Shown piece by piece: positions 42,201-53,789 of a stretch of DNA of 64,000 nt. The DNA lies in assembly GCA_047967505.1 (NCBI GenBank), contig CM106538.1; one strand, 5' to 3'. The position numbers were made by a program, and so were the translations under genes. Each line of letters starts with the position of its first letter. Position 1 is the first letter of the stretch. This stretch comes from Dipteris shenzhenensis. Lineage: Eukaryota > Polypodiophyta > Polypodiopsida > Gleicheniales. A model generated the notes under the pieces. The model saw nothing but the letters and a program-made list of their open reading frames with translations, was not told the DNA's origin and ran no database searches.

Positions 42201-43575
42201 TGCGCAGACATATGGAATTGACTATGAGGAAACTTTCAGCCCAGTTGCAAGGATGGCAACCGTGAGAGCAGTAATTGCTATGGCTGCTGCAAAGGGATGG
42301 TCTTTGCATCAGATGGATGTGAAAAATGCCTTCTTGCATGGTGATTTGCAGGAAGAGGTTTATATGATGCAGCCAGAAGGTTATGAGGATAATTTACACC
42401 CCGATTTTATATGCAGGTTGCGCAAAGCCTTGTATGGCTTAAAACAGGCGCCGAGGGCATGGTCAGACAAGATAGGGCAATATCTTGTCACTATTGGATT
42501 TCAGATTTCCAATTCAGATTTTTCACTTTATGTGAAAAGGACAAACAGAGGGATTGTGCTTATAGTCATTTATGTTGATGACTTGATTATTACAGGTGAT
42601 AGTGATGCAGACATTAATGAAGTGAAGCTGCTGTTGAAGCAGAAATTTGAGATGAAGGATTTGGGAGAGCTGCGTTACTTCTTGGGCATTGAGGTTATTA
42701 GATCCCCGAGTGGGATATGGCTATTGCAAAGGCAATACGGTTTGGACATGCTGTCCAAATATGGGATGACAGGCTGTAAGCCTATTTCTGTTCCATTGGA
42801 GCAGAATGTGAAGCTCAATGCAGAGACAGGTGAGCTTCTTGAAGATATTACTATGTACAGGCGCATAGTAGGTAGCTTGATTTACATGACTATAACCAGA
42901 CCAGATTTGAGCTATGCTATGGGGCTGGTAAGTCAGTTTATGCAGGCACCGAGGAAGCCACATTTGGATGCGGCTAGGCGCATACTGCGGTATGTGAAAT
43001 CCACATTGCATTATGGATTGTTTTATGAAGCTGGGTGTGCATTACAGGTACATGGATACACAGATGCTGACTGGGCTGGTAGTGTCTCAGACAGGAGATC
43101 TACTAGTGGTTTTATGTTTTCCCTTAGGAGTGGTGCCATCAGTTGGAGCAGCAAGAAGCAGCCAACAGTTGCCTTGTCGAGCACAGAGGCTGAATACAGG
43201 GGTGCAGCAATGGCTGCATGTGAGGTAGCTTGGTTACGGAAGCTACTTGCAGATATGGGACAGTCAGTTCATGCAGCAGTTGTCATTCATTGTGACAACA
43301 TTAGCAGCATCATGCTTGCTAATAACCCAGTTTATCATGCTAGAACGAAGCACATTGAGGTGCATTATCACTTTGTGAGAGAGAAGGTTCTAGCTGGTGA
43401 GATTGATCTTGTCTATGTCAGCACTGAGGAGCAGGTGGCTGATATTTTTATGAAGGCATTGGGTATCGAGAAGCTTCGCAGATTTAGGAGCTTGCTTGGT
43501 GTACGTGAGATGGATTTGAGCTTGAGGGGGAGTGTTGAGATATCAAGCTCTACCCCCGATATATCTCCTGGATGA
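39218..43575 (+). pseudogene. Copia-2 gag-pol polyprotein, two nonsense codons and one frameshift
   Basis: ATG at 39218 (MSENLSTIVSEKLDKNN). Gag carries the UBN2-type capsid and the knuckle CYYCGKPGHKENTCYKK (near 40030). Protease WYVDSGASNHMT near 40227. Integrase with HKRIGH, the catalytic Asp of IHSDVW, the Asp of LRSDGGGEY and the Glu of NGVAERKNR. RT with YVDDLIITG near 42571. RNase H with GYTDADWAGS, STEAEYRGAAMAA and HARTKHIEVHYHF. Breaks: TAG at 39473 (between VHI and DVE), TAA at 39917 (NQQ-stop-QQEN), and a shift of frame between about 41650 and 41690. Both stops fit a lost Gln codon. The pol half after the shift is open for 628 codons and runs 43 bases into the 3' LTR. All domains are present and catalytic residues intact, so this is a barely decayed copy. 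Confidence 0.9.
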
Positions 43576-43830
43576 CTATCATTTATGTCACCGCCTATGT
43601 TAGTTGTACTCGTGGTGTAGTTAGACTACCACGTATGTTTTTGGTTTGGGTTCACATATGAACCACGTATTCTAGGTTTTGACATATAGGGTATTTCCCT
43701 CTTCTATTGTATTGTTGTTGTGTGCAAAAGTGAAGAAAGGCTTCACCCTCCAACCTTGTGTCCTCTGTCTTTTGTGTGTTGTAAAGAAAGCTGAACTTGA
43801 GTCTCCTATCTCTCTCCCTTATTCTTTATA
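43533..43830 (+). repeat. Copia-2 3' LTR, 298 bp
   Basis: It is preceded by the polypurine tract CTTGAGGGGGAG. It ends TTCTTTATA where the 5' copy has TTCTTTACA, one of only three differences. Confidence 0.95.
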
Positions 43831-46800
43831 GGGGCTTTGTATCCCTTACATGTATCAGGGGTATTTGATCATGTTGCTGCAATAACTGAGCAGCCAAGCA
43901 CTTCTTTGTGGCATTGCAGGTTGGGGCACATGAGCCCAAATGGAATGAAACTCTTATGCCATTTGGGTTATGTACCGCATTTGAGTTTCTCTGATTTTGA
44001 ATTTTGTGAGCGTTGTCTCTATGGGAAGCAAACTAAATCAGCCCATAAAAGAAGGGGAAAGAAAGAGTTTGAAAAGCTTGATTTGGTGCATTCAAACGTA
44101 TGTGTTCCCATGCCTACACGGTCATTAGGCGGGGCTGAATACTATGTGACATTCATTGATGATGCAACTAGGAAAGTGTGGGCTTATGCTATAACTTGGA
44201 AGAGTGATGTGTTCCAGGTATTTCAGAAATGGCTGGCCTTGGTTGAGAATCAGTCAGGTAGAATGCTTAAATGCCTACGGACCGACAATGGTGGAGAGTA
44301 TCTCTCTCATGACTTTCAGCATTTCTGTGATACACGTGGGATTAAGAGGGAGCTTACATCCCCTCGTACTCCAGAGCAAAATCCAATTGCAGAAAAGATG
44401 AACCGTACCATTCAAGAAATGTTGCAATGCATGCTTTCCAATGCAAGTCTTTCGGGTGGTTTTTGGGCTGAGGCAATGAAGACTGTAGTGCATGTGATCA
44501 GTAGATCACCTAGTAAGAGTTTGGATGGTGGTATTCCTAAAGAGGCATGGAGTGGCAAGAAGCCCTCTTACTCTCATTTGCATATATTTGGATGTGAGGC
44601 ATATGCACAAGTGCCAAAAGAGCTTCGAAAGAAGCTAGATCCTAAGTCTGGGAAATGCATCTTTCTGGGTTATGGTGAAAGTGGAGAGATGGGCTATAGT
44701 CTCTGGGATCCAAAAGCAAAGAAGATCATATGCAGCCATGATGTAGTCTTCAATGAGAAGAAGATGCATAAGGCACCCATGAGGGATGTGGAAATGAAGA
44801 GAATCACTTTCCAGGATGTGAATCCACCTACATATGTTGATAGACTGCAGTGCATGTGATCAATAGATCACCTAGTAAGAGTTTGGATGGTGGTATTCTT
44901 GAAGAGGCATGGAGTGGCAAGAAGCCCTCTTACTCTCATTTGCATATATTTGGGTGTGAGGCATATGCACATGTGCCAAAAGAGCTTCGAAAGAAGCTAG
45001 ATCCTAAGTCTAGGAAATGCATCTTTCTGGGTTATGGTGAAAGTGGAGAGAGGGGCTATCGTCTCTGGGATCCAGAAGCAAAGAAGATCATACGCAGCCA
45101 TGATGTAGTCTTTAATGAGAAGAAGATGCATAAGGCACCCATGAGGGATGTGGAAATGAGGAGAATCACTTTCCAGGATGTGAATCCACCTGCATATGTT
45201 GATAGACAGCAAGCTATCCATGCACCAAATGTGCAAGAAATGGTACCACCAAGTACTCCCATAGGTATACAATCAAGGGTAGATGATGGATCATCTATTG
45301 GTGGAAATGATGAGCCAAATGTGGCTAATATGTAGGTGGGACAGCAAGCTGAAATGCCCTTGAGAAGATCATCTAGAGTGTCTAGACCACCTAATAGGTT
45401 TGTTCTAGGAGTAGACTATGTGATGCTTACTGATTACGGGGAGCCTTCTTGCTACAGAGAGGCTATGATGCACGAGGATCAATGCAAGTGGGAGTATGCT
45501 ATGCAATCAGAGATGAGTTCACTTATGAATAATAAGACTTGGGACTTGGTTTCTTTGCCACATGGAAAGAAAGCATTGCCATGTAAATGGGTCTACAAAA
45601 TGAAGGTCACAGGTGATGATGTGCCTAGGTACAAGGCTCGTTTGGTTGCTAAAGGGTTCAAGCAAGAGAAGGGTGTGGACTTTGATGAGATATTCTCTCC
45701 GGTTGTGAAGATGACCACACTTAGATGCATGCTTGGACTAGTGGCATTAGAGGATATGGAGCTTATGCAGATGGATCTCAAGACAGCTTTCTTGCATGGG
45801 GATTTGCATGAGGAAATTTAGATAGTGCAGCCGGAAGGCTTTAAAGAAAAGGGCAAAGAGCATTTAGTTTGCAACTTGAAGAAGAGTCTCTATGGTCTTA
45901 AGCAAGTGCCTAGAGAATGGTATCAGAAGTTTGATGCTTTCATTCGGTCCCAGGGTTTTAGAAGAAGTGAAATTGATCACTGCCTCTACACTAAAAGGGC
46001 TAAGGATAATAGTCTCATAATCTTGGCACTATATGTGGATGATATGCTATTGGCTAGCAAGAATACTTATGTGCTAGATGCATTAAAGGCCAAGTTGCAT
46101 GAGGCCTTTGATATGAAGGATTTGGGACTTGCAGGTCATATTCTTGGTATGCGCATCACGCGTGATTAGAGTAGGAAACTCCTTTGGCTTTCACAAAAAG
46201 AGTATGTTATAAAAGTATTGCAGCATTTCAATATGGAGGGGGGGAAGGCAGTGAGTACTCCATTGCCTCCATATGTGAAACTGAGTCATACAGATAGTCC
46301 CAAATCAGATGAGGAAAGGGCCATGATGGCCAAGGTTCCTTATGCATCAGCAGTTGGGAGTCTTATGTATGCTATGATAGCTACTAGACCAGACATTGCA
46401 TTTGCAGTGGGAGTTGTTAGCCGGTATATGGCTAATCTAGGAAAGAGGCATTGGGAGGCAATTAAGTGCATCATGAGGTACATGAAGGGTACCAAGGAGA
46501 TGTGCATCTGCTTTGATAGAGGAGACATGCATGTACTTGGGTACACAGATTCAAACTATGCAGGGCATGTGGATAGTAGGAGATCCACTTCTGGTTATGT
46601 GTTCACCTTTGCAAGTGGTGCAGTGTCGTGGATGTCTCGCGCACAGAAGTGCGTTGCTTTGTCTACCACAAAGGCTGAGTATGTTGCAGCCATAGAGGGT
46701 TGCAAGGAGGCTATATGGTTTGATCGGCTAGTGGGAGATTTGGGGATTCATACAGGTATACCAACATTGCATAGTGATTCCATGAGTGCTATTCAACTAG

Positions 46801-46991
46801 CACAAAATCCGGTCTTTCATGCAAAGACCAAACATATTGAGGTCAGGTACCATTTCATCAGGGAGGTACCTGAGGACAAGCACATAGAGCTTGTCAAGGT
46901 TCATACAAATGATAATCCTGCAGATATGCTGACGAAGAGTCTACTTAGTCATCGGTTTGAGTATTGTCGTGTAAGGATGGGCATTGGATAG
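43831..46991 (+). pseudogene. Copia-outer integrase, reverse transcriptase and RNase H, broken
   Basis: It continues from the Copia-2 insertion point. Integrase: HCRLGHMSPNGM, then VHSNVCVPM, where the first catalytic Asp is Asn. The second Asp (LRTDNGGEY) and the Glu (NPIAEKMNRT) are kept. A 362-bp tandem duplication at 44481-45204 shifts the frame. RT begins near 45336, with SLPHGKKALPCKWVYKMK and YVDDMLLAS (near 46033). RNase H carries GYTDSNYAGHVDSRRSTSGY and AKTKHIEVRYHFIRE, ending at 46991. Further stops lie at 45333, 45819 and 46167. The element cannot move on its own. Confidence 0.9.
44481..45204. repeat. 362-bp tandem duplication inside Copia-outer integrase
   Basis: Copy 1 is 44481-44842 and copy 2 is 44843-45204, with about 14 differences. 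The edges share AGAC, a possible 4-bp microhomology. The unit covers the end of the integrase core and its C-terminal part (SPSKSLDGGIPKEAW to VNPPTYVD). 362 is not a multiple of three. Confidence 0.9.
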
Positions 46992-47044
46992 TATGCTCAC
47001 TGGTTGTTCTCCCTTAAAGGCACATTGTCCTTTAAGTGGGAGGT

Positions 47045-47237
47045 TGTGGGGGTTAAAGTTCACTGTGCCTTTACCCCGGTTATGTACAATACTTTACCCC
47101 GGTTATGTACAATACTCAAACACATATATAAATGAATGAAAAAGAAGATTAGGGTGTTCTGCACCCACCAAAACTTGTGTGGCTCTCTATTTCTCTCTCT
47201 CCCTCTTCCGTTCTTGCTTCCGTTGAGAGCACTCTCA
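47045..47237 (+). repeat. Copia-outer 3' LTR, 193 bp
   Basis: It follows the polypurine tract AAGTGGGAGGT. It runs from TGTGGGGGTTAAAG to CACTCTCA. It contains a 23-bp duplication (ACCCCGGTTATGTACAATAC twice, near 47074-47115) that the 5' LTR lacks, plus TATATAAATG. Confidence 0.9.
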
Positions 47238-47700
47238 AAATGTAATCTGACCATCCATTGATATCTATGCACTGCTACCCAACTGACACAATCTACCCAC
47301 TAAAAACTGTTCCACTGATATCCACTTATGCAGCCCATTGATACTCGTTAAATAGTGAATGGTCGGGTTTATTACAAGGCACTTCATATGGCAATAAATG
47401 TGAAAAATAGCCTAGAAGGCTTTACAAGGTTTTTTATAACAATAAATGAGCTTAAATATTTGTGCAAATGCAATAAAAATAACCAAGACTTACAATGAAA
47501 TAAAATGACCACTATAGTCATCAAGCTCCAATATGCCCCATGACATGTAATCTTTCCACTGATATATGTAATCTGTCCACTGATATCTGCTATCTGCTCA
47601 TGCAATCTGCCCATTGATAAACTTCTTGGTAAATGGTAAAAGGTCTTATTTAATAGCATGTTATGAGTGTGAAACCACATGTGAGCGAAGGGACTGACAA
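47238..47700. repeat. Host repeat downstream of Copia-outer
   Basis: Starts with the target copy AAATG. It contains four or more copies of a GTAATCTGNCCANTGATATC motif (47242, 47555, 47575, 47600). It also contains CATATGGCAATAAATGTG and AGCCTAGAAGGCTTTACAAGG, which match the inverse of 36999-37250. A copy of the empty target (GACATGTAATC) is at about 47543. Confidence 0.65.
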
Positions 47701-48055
47701 CAATTAGGAACTAGTTAAAAAAATTTGAGCATGGCTTTGATTGGCAACTTGGAGAATTGTCTCTTCTCTAAGGCAATCTAATCTATGCTAAACCAATCGT
47801 CGAAGTGAAGAAAAGCAATAAATAATTTATTTATCTGTGTTCATTTTAATGTGCTGGGGTTTAAGAGGTTTAAATATGCAAAAGAAGGGGTTTCGATGTA
47901 GAGGCTAAACCTGCATGTGAGAGAAATGAAGAGCAAGTATCCAAAGAAAAGTTAATATTTTTCAATTTAAAAGATGAATATATATAAAAATATTATCTCA
48001 CCTTCAAAACAAACCATAAATTCACTCTTTTATAATTTTTTAAAAGTATAATATA
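47701..48055. other. Anonymous AT-rich stretch
   Basis: No frame, RNA or repeat recognised. Confidence 0.4.
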
Positions 48056-48059
48056 AAAT

Positions 48060-49039
48060 TTATCTCTTTCCTCTGAACATTCTCTCTCTCTCCCTCTCTC
48101 TCTCTTTCTCTCTTTCTCTCTCTCTCCCTCTCTCTCCCTCTCTCTTTCTCTCTCTCTCCCTTTCTCTCTCCCTCCTCTCTTCTCTCTCATATTTCTCTCT
48201 CTCTCTCTCTCTCTCTCCCTCTCCCTCCCTACTCTCTCCCTCCCTCTAGCAGCCATGGCCGCCAAGAGACCCTCTTCTCTCTCTTAATCTCTCTCTCCCT
48301 CTCTCCTCTCTCTCTTTCTTTCCCTTCCTACTCTTCTCTCTCATTTAAGGAGCCCCTTTTCTCTCTCTGAATCTCTCTCTCTCCCTCTCTCCTCTCTCTC
48401 TTTCTCTCCCTCCCTACTCTTCTCTCTCATTTCTCATTCTCTCTCTCCCTTTGGCGGCCACGGCCGCCAAGAGCCCCTCTTCTCTCTCTTAATTTATCTC
48501 TTTCCCTCTCCCCTCTCTCTTTCTCTCCCTCCCTATTCTCTCTCATTTCTCATTCTCTCTCTCTCTCTCTCATTTCCCATTCTCTATCTCTCTCTCTCTC
48601 TCTCCCCTCCTCATTTCTCTCTCTCATTTCTCATTCTGTCTCTCCCTTTGGCGGCCACAGCTGCCAAGAGCCCCTCTTCTCTCTTAATTTCTCTCTTTCC
48701 CTTTCTCCTCTCTCTTTCTCTCCCTCCCTATTCTCTCTCATTTCTCATTTTCTCTCTCTCTCTCTCTCTCTCATTTCTCATTCTCTATCTCTCTCTCTCT
48801 CTCCCCTCCTCAAGAGCTCCCTCCCTACTCTCTACTCTCTACTCTCTAGCTCCCTCCCTACTCTCTACTCTCTCCTCTGGCGGCAAGACTTTTCATTCTC
48901 TCTCTTTCTCTCCCTCCTCCCTCTTCTATCTCTTAATCTCTCTCTCTCTCCCTACTCTGTTTCACTCTTTCTCTTCCTCTCCTCATCTCTCTCTTAGTCG
49001 CTCTCTCTCCCTCCTCCTCTTTCTTTCTTTCTTTCTTTA

Positions 49040-49075
<36 letters not shown>

Positions 49076-49125
49076 CCTCCCTCTCCTAATCTCCCTCCCT
49101 CTCTCTCCTTCTCTACCTCCCCTCT

Positions 49126-49165
<40 letters not shown>

Positions 49166-49175
49166 TTCTCTCTTT
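48060..49175 (+). repeat. CT-rich satellite with embedded GC palindromes
   Basis: Over a kilobase of CTCTCT/CTCCCT with a reiterated unit of roughly 200 bp. Several units carry a GGCGGCCNNGGCCGCCAAGAG-type core: AGCCATGGCCGCCAAGAG near 48250, GGCGGCCACGGCCGCCAAGA near 48450, GGCGGCCACAGCTGCCAAGA near 48650, and a decayed one near 49277. GGCGGCCACGGCCGCC is close to a perfect palindrome. Long frames on both strands here (Ser/Leu-rich or Arg/Glu-rich) are artefacts of composition. Confidence 0.85.
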
Positions 49176-49350
49176 TCACTCAAATTTCAATAAGAAACTA
49201 ATTGAAATAGAACTCAAACTCAAATAAGAAACTAATTTAAAAAGAATTGTAATGCCTACTAAAAAAACCCCCTCCTCTCGCTGCCACGACTGCCAGGAGT
49301 TTTCATTCTCTCTCTTTTACTCTTTGAGTTTTCATTCTCTCTCTCTCTCT

Positions 49351-49387
<37 letters not shown>

Positions 49388-49665
49388 CTACTTTCTCTCC
49401 CTCCTTTCTTTTCTCTCTTAATCTCCCGCTCTCTCTCTCTCACTCTCTCTCTGTCTCCTCTCTCTCTCTAGCTCTCTCTTTCTTTCTATCTCTCTTTTCA
49501 AATTTAGAACACAAATTTCAATAAGAAATTAATTGAAATAGAACTCAAAAACTCTAACAAGAAACTAATTGAAAAAGAATTATAAGTAAAGAAAAAGAAT
49601 TACAAGAAGAATTGTAGAATTGCAAGTCAAGAAAAAGAATTGCAAGTACTTGGAAAAAGTGAAAA
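49176..49665. repeat. Duplicated CT block plus A-rich tail
   Basis: CAAATTTCAATAAGAAACTA then ATTGAAATAGAACTCAAA occurs at about 49183-49220 and again at 49510-49550, separated by a CT tract. It is a tandem unit of about 325 bp. It is followed by AAAGAATTGCAAGT-type short repeats to 49665. Confidence 0.7.
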
Positions 49666-50667
49666 AAGTAAGACTCTACTGATCCTTGCTCTTCAGCTCT
49701 TGGTTGCTTCAATGAAATGAGGAGAGAATGAGAATGAATGAATGGAAAGATGAGTATATATAAGAAAAACTAGCCCACTCTTCCCACTCACGAATAAATT
49801 TGAATTTTAAAAAAAGAGGGACAAAGTTATTCCTTTTGGCACTGGTGAGTGTATGGCTTGCATAATAGTTGTTTGATACCATTCTTTTTGCTCATCCCCA
49901 AAACTTTTATTCATTAGGGAGAGCTTGAGGCTAATTTCATTGCACCCATCTCAACTATCATCCACATTATAACAAGAAACATACGGCTGCATTGTTAAAC
50001 AAACAAGGATAGTCAAACGCTTAATACTTGTCAACAATTTTTATTGAGGTTCATTTAAGGGGATACCAAGAGATCAACATGTATGCCACCATAAGCATAG
50101 AATATATCCAACCTAACAAATCTTGTGCAATCAACTTTAAACACAATTATTAGTAAATGAGAATTTTTAAAAATAACTTTTATGCAAAGGGCTACCTTAG
50201 GTTCTCATCAATACCAAAGCATAAGCTGCCATATAGGGCTTCAAAATATTTCAAAACCCTTCCCTCTCTTGGGGACTTTCAATCAAGGATAAAGATGTTG
50301 AGTCAACAAAAGACTTAAGCATTGGGAGACAAATACTAGTAACATTAAATCAAACCCACAAACTCAGTCACAATACATTATAAAAACTCATTCCATCATT
50401 ATATTAATACGTGTGCATATTACCTAAATGGACTTGTAAGTTATCATACTACACTACAGACTCGTTGACTTGTTAAACACCATTGTGCTAACCCACAAAA
50501 TGGAGTCCAAAAACGACGAATTATCTGAACAAAGCAAAAGCGATGCAAAGCAAAACTTAATACCGACAAACTTGTGATTCGCATCACATCAACTGAGAAC
50601 ATTGCAGTTACTACTGCACCAAGTAGTACCAATGCTTTAAACTTTTTATTTGATTCATGTGTTAGAA
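49666..50667. other. Anonymous stretch
   Basis: No gene or RNA seen. The frame at 50444-50692 on the minus strand has no recognisable domain. Confidence 0.4.
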
Positions 50668-50791
50668 CCATGACTAAGATACCTATGACCAAACAGAACG
50701 CTTTATAACTAATACATGGAACAATTATTCCATGACTAAGATACCTATGACCAAACAGAACGCTTTATAACTAATACATGGAACAATTATT
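50668..50791. repeat. Exact 62-bp tandem duplication
   Basis: CCATGACTAAGATACCTATG begins at 50668 and at 50730. The two 62-bp copies appear identical, so the event is very recent or an assembly artefact. Confidence 0.95.
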
Positions 50792-51482
50792 CAATTTGTT
50801 TTTCAATGCATCCGAGACCTTGTAGAGAGCAATGCAACCACCAATGCTTCAGCCACTAGTATCACTTCAAAGGCACTAATAGAATTTTTAGTAGTCCATC
50901 CAATTTGGGAAGAGTTAGAATGAGTTTTGCAATGCTAAGATCGGAATTTAGATGAGGGTTACAACACCAAGTCTAAAACAACAAACTAGAACTAAAAATA
51001 TAGATGTCATTGTTCCTTTATACAAGCCCAACGTGGAAGAATTCTCTCTAAATACAAGATGTACATCATGGCTGTAAGAAAAAGAGATTGTTTCACCAAA
51101 CAGGAATAAAAACACAGAAAATGGAATAACCAGTATCCTCATTGAAATTTAAGTGCAATAAAATTGGTAACATGCTGAAGAATGCATTTCAAGAGGGGTA
51201 GCGAATGCCACAATGTCATAAGGATAGTACTGAAATTTTTTTATACCCACCAACCACCTTCGCATTCAGCCCCCTTCAAAGTTTCAATAGATTATATATG
51301 GAAGAAGTTTATCATACTTGATGGTTCACCTTTTATACCTGAGGAAGCTCATAACTTAGGCTCTTTGCTTAACAAATTTTGCAAAGCCATAGTCCATCAA
51401 GGAGACCAATTCATTTAAGATGGATAATGAGCTCCTGCATGTAGGCAAATGATACTGGATGAAGCACGACAGCATTAACAGT
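50792..51482. other. Anonymous stretch
   Basis: AT-rich, with short frames on both strands and no recognised domain. I see no gene. Confidence 0.4.
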
Positions 51483-51692
51483 GATGACATGGACACTCTG
51501 CTCATCCATAAGAAACTGGAAATCAATCCTGATACCATCTGGTCAAATAACTAAGCAACCCCCTTCAGACATGCATATCTCATTCTAGATGACATGGACA
51601 CTCTGCTCGTCCATAAGAAACTGGAAATCAATCCTGATGCCATCTGGTCAAATAACTAGCCAACCCAACCTTCAGACATGCATATCTCATTC
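51483..51692. repeat. 105-bp tandem duplication
   Basis: GATGACATGGACACTCTGCT at 51483 recurs at 51588. Only a few differences (CATCC/CGTCC, GATACC/GATGCC and changes near the end). Confidence 0.9.
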
Positions 51693-53750
51693 TAAATACA
51701 GAACATCCTACCAAAGGGCTTCAAAAGAACTCTTCCAATTTTCAGCCAACTCCTCCCATGTTCCAATCAGGAAAGCTACTATATTTAGCATAAGTGGAAA
51801 AGAAAGCATCCTTCCCATGCCCAAGTAAATTAAAATCATTGACATGAAAGATGCATGCAATCTTTACTTACGACACCACCAAGGATGATATGAAGAACCG
51901 CCAAGGATGATATAAAGAACAACTTATGACACCACTTAAATAATCTCAGTAAAAGTACTTCGAAAATTTAATGGTACATTCAAAAGGTGTCAGCAATGTC
52001 AGACTAATCACAGTCTATCACACAATTCTTACATTTTCATACATCTGCACACGTCCATAGACAACAGAACGAGCTAGACCAACACACCATCAAGGCTACA
52101 AGTAGATAGCACAAATCAGCAGCTGAGCTGGGATGGAAAGCCTTGCATGTGTACTTATATGCATGTGCTACATCAATGATAAGCCCATCTTTCCTTCAGA
52201 TAACAAGAGTTGAATGCTTTTGAGTTTTTTGACAATAAACTTTATTAAGAGACTGAAATGGTGCCTTACTGGAAATCCATAGATGGAAAAGAGTCGACTA
52301 TAAACAGTTTAAAACAAGTTGTCTAAGACAGATACAAGATTACCCACATAATCCAAGGGAGTACATTTCTAACATCATCAACTTCTGCTTTAATAGACGG
52401 AGGATTCGTGAAGAACTACTATGCCATATTCATGATATCCACATCCTAAGTTGTCTCACAGACCCGTTCATGCTAGTCAAGTGCAGTCTTCGCTCATCTG
52501 GTTCAACTGCAGATGGAAATTCGTTCCTATAAATTTTAAGGACTGCCCTTTTCTAGAAGTGCCCTTTGTCACGATTGCCCCTCATCCAAAGAAGGAACTT
52601 GTAAAGTGAAAGACTGTAATACTGTAAACTTGATCTAGCACTGTACTGAGGAGAAGTATTTCCTGTTCATATGCCCTGCTGGGGACCTCAATCACCATAG
52701 CCATTATTCTCTTCTGCTCAGCATCTCCATAGGACCAAAAAAGGAAGGTGTTCATAGAAGGAAAGTCTCATGGTACATAAGTATAAAGCATTCATGCAGG
52801 AATGGGCTGAAGAAAACAAAGAGCTGGATGTATACTGAGTAACAAGAACCAAAAACTTCTGTGACACAAAGGTTCACTCCACCAGAATGCAATTACAGAA
52901 GCCTGCCCCTTCAGAGGTTGGGGTCTCTCATTAACCTCATCTCAACAGCTAACTCCTCAAGGAGCAAAATAGTACTGGATAGCAGAGCTCGTTGAAATGA
53001 AAATGGATCTGAAAAGCTTTTTCCACACCTTTTCCAGATTCATATTTACACAATAGTTGAGGGACTGTAGCGCAAGTGTTGTTCGTAAAATTCTATCAAC
53101 TGAAAAACAATGCAATCAGTTAGAGAAACAGAAAGGGGAGCTTCTTGCATGCAGAGGGAACTTCAGAGAATATTAATATGAAAACACAGGACCCAGGTGT
53201 TTACACTTTAGCTTGATTTTGAACATTAGTACAAACGAAGGTATCCCCCTTCACAGAAAAGGTGTATTGTCCCACAACAAAAGCAGGCTGACCATGACGT
53301 AAATTTAAAAGTCCCGTGCAGAACAAAACTTTCAAAACCAGTAAAATTAAGCACAAAATACTCACAAGCAATGGGTGATTTGCTCTCATAAACTTGTTGT
53401 CTACCAACACCTCTCGACCATCCGCCCTGAGACCCATCAACGAAATAAGTCATCAATGAAAAACCAGCACCCTGAAGCACAAGATGATCCGAAGACTGCA
53501 TCTATCTCATTCCTGCAACTGCTAAAGATAGTCTAAAAACGTATGAAAATAAACATGTCAAGTACCCCTCATCTATATATATAGTAGTCTCTGAATGCCA
53601 ACAAGCAGCGGTGCTTATTGAGAACAAGGAATAAGCATAGCAGGTTTAAACAAATACAACTTATTATATCAGAGATTGGTTGGAAGATTACTCTTTTTAT
53701 CAATACATGACCAGAAATTGCTTGCACAGTTGGATGTTCTGTTAATTCTC
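51693..53750. other. Anonymous stretch
   Basis: No recognised gene. A short repeat (CACCACCAAGGATGATAT / CCGCCAAGGATGATATAAAG) occurs near 51886-51918. Minus-strand frames at 53201-53501 overlap one another and show no domain. An intron-rich host gene cannot be excluded but is not visible to me. Confidence 0.35.
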
Positions 53751-53789
53751 TTCAAGCCAAGGGAAAATCACTAGAGGACTGGTTTACGG

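Larger units (their letters stand above)
38342..43830 (+). mobile_element. Copia-2, complete nested Ty1/Copia retrotransposon, 5489 bp
   Basis: Two 298-bp LTRs, primer site, 5' leader of about 580 bp, gag-pol, polypurine tract and a 5-bp target duplication are all in order. It is inserted in the plus direction in the protease-integrase boundary of Copia-outer. It is related to Copia-1 (same LTR start, same leader and gag). Confidence 0.95.
35156..47237. mobile_element. Copia-outer, older Ty1/Copia element with its 5' end inverted and Copia-2 nested in it
   Basis: The 5' LTR, primer site, leader and first part of gag are on the minus strand at 36993-35156. The rest of gag, pol and the 3' LTR are on the plus strand at 37286-47237. 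Restoring the orientation of 35156-37285 would put LTR, gag start and gag end in order, with the same host repeat outside both LTRs. Confidence 0.8.

Noticed and set aside
47993-49524. Long Ser/Leu-rich and Arg/Glu-rich frames on both strands
   Set aside because: They are translations of CT/GA simple repeats with no codon structure.
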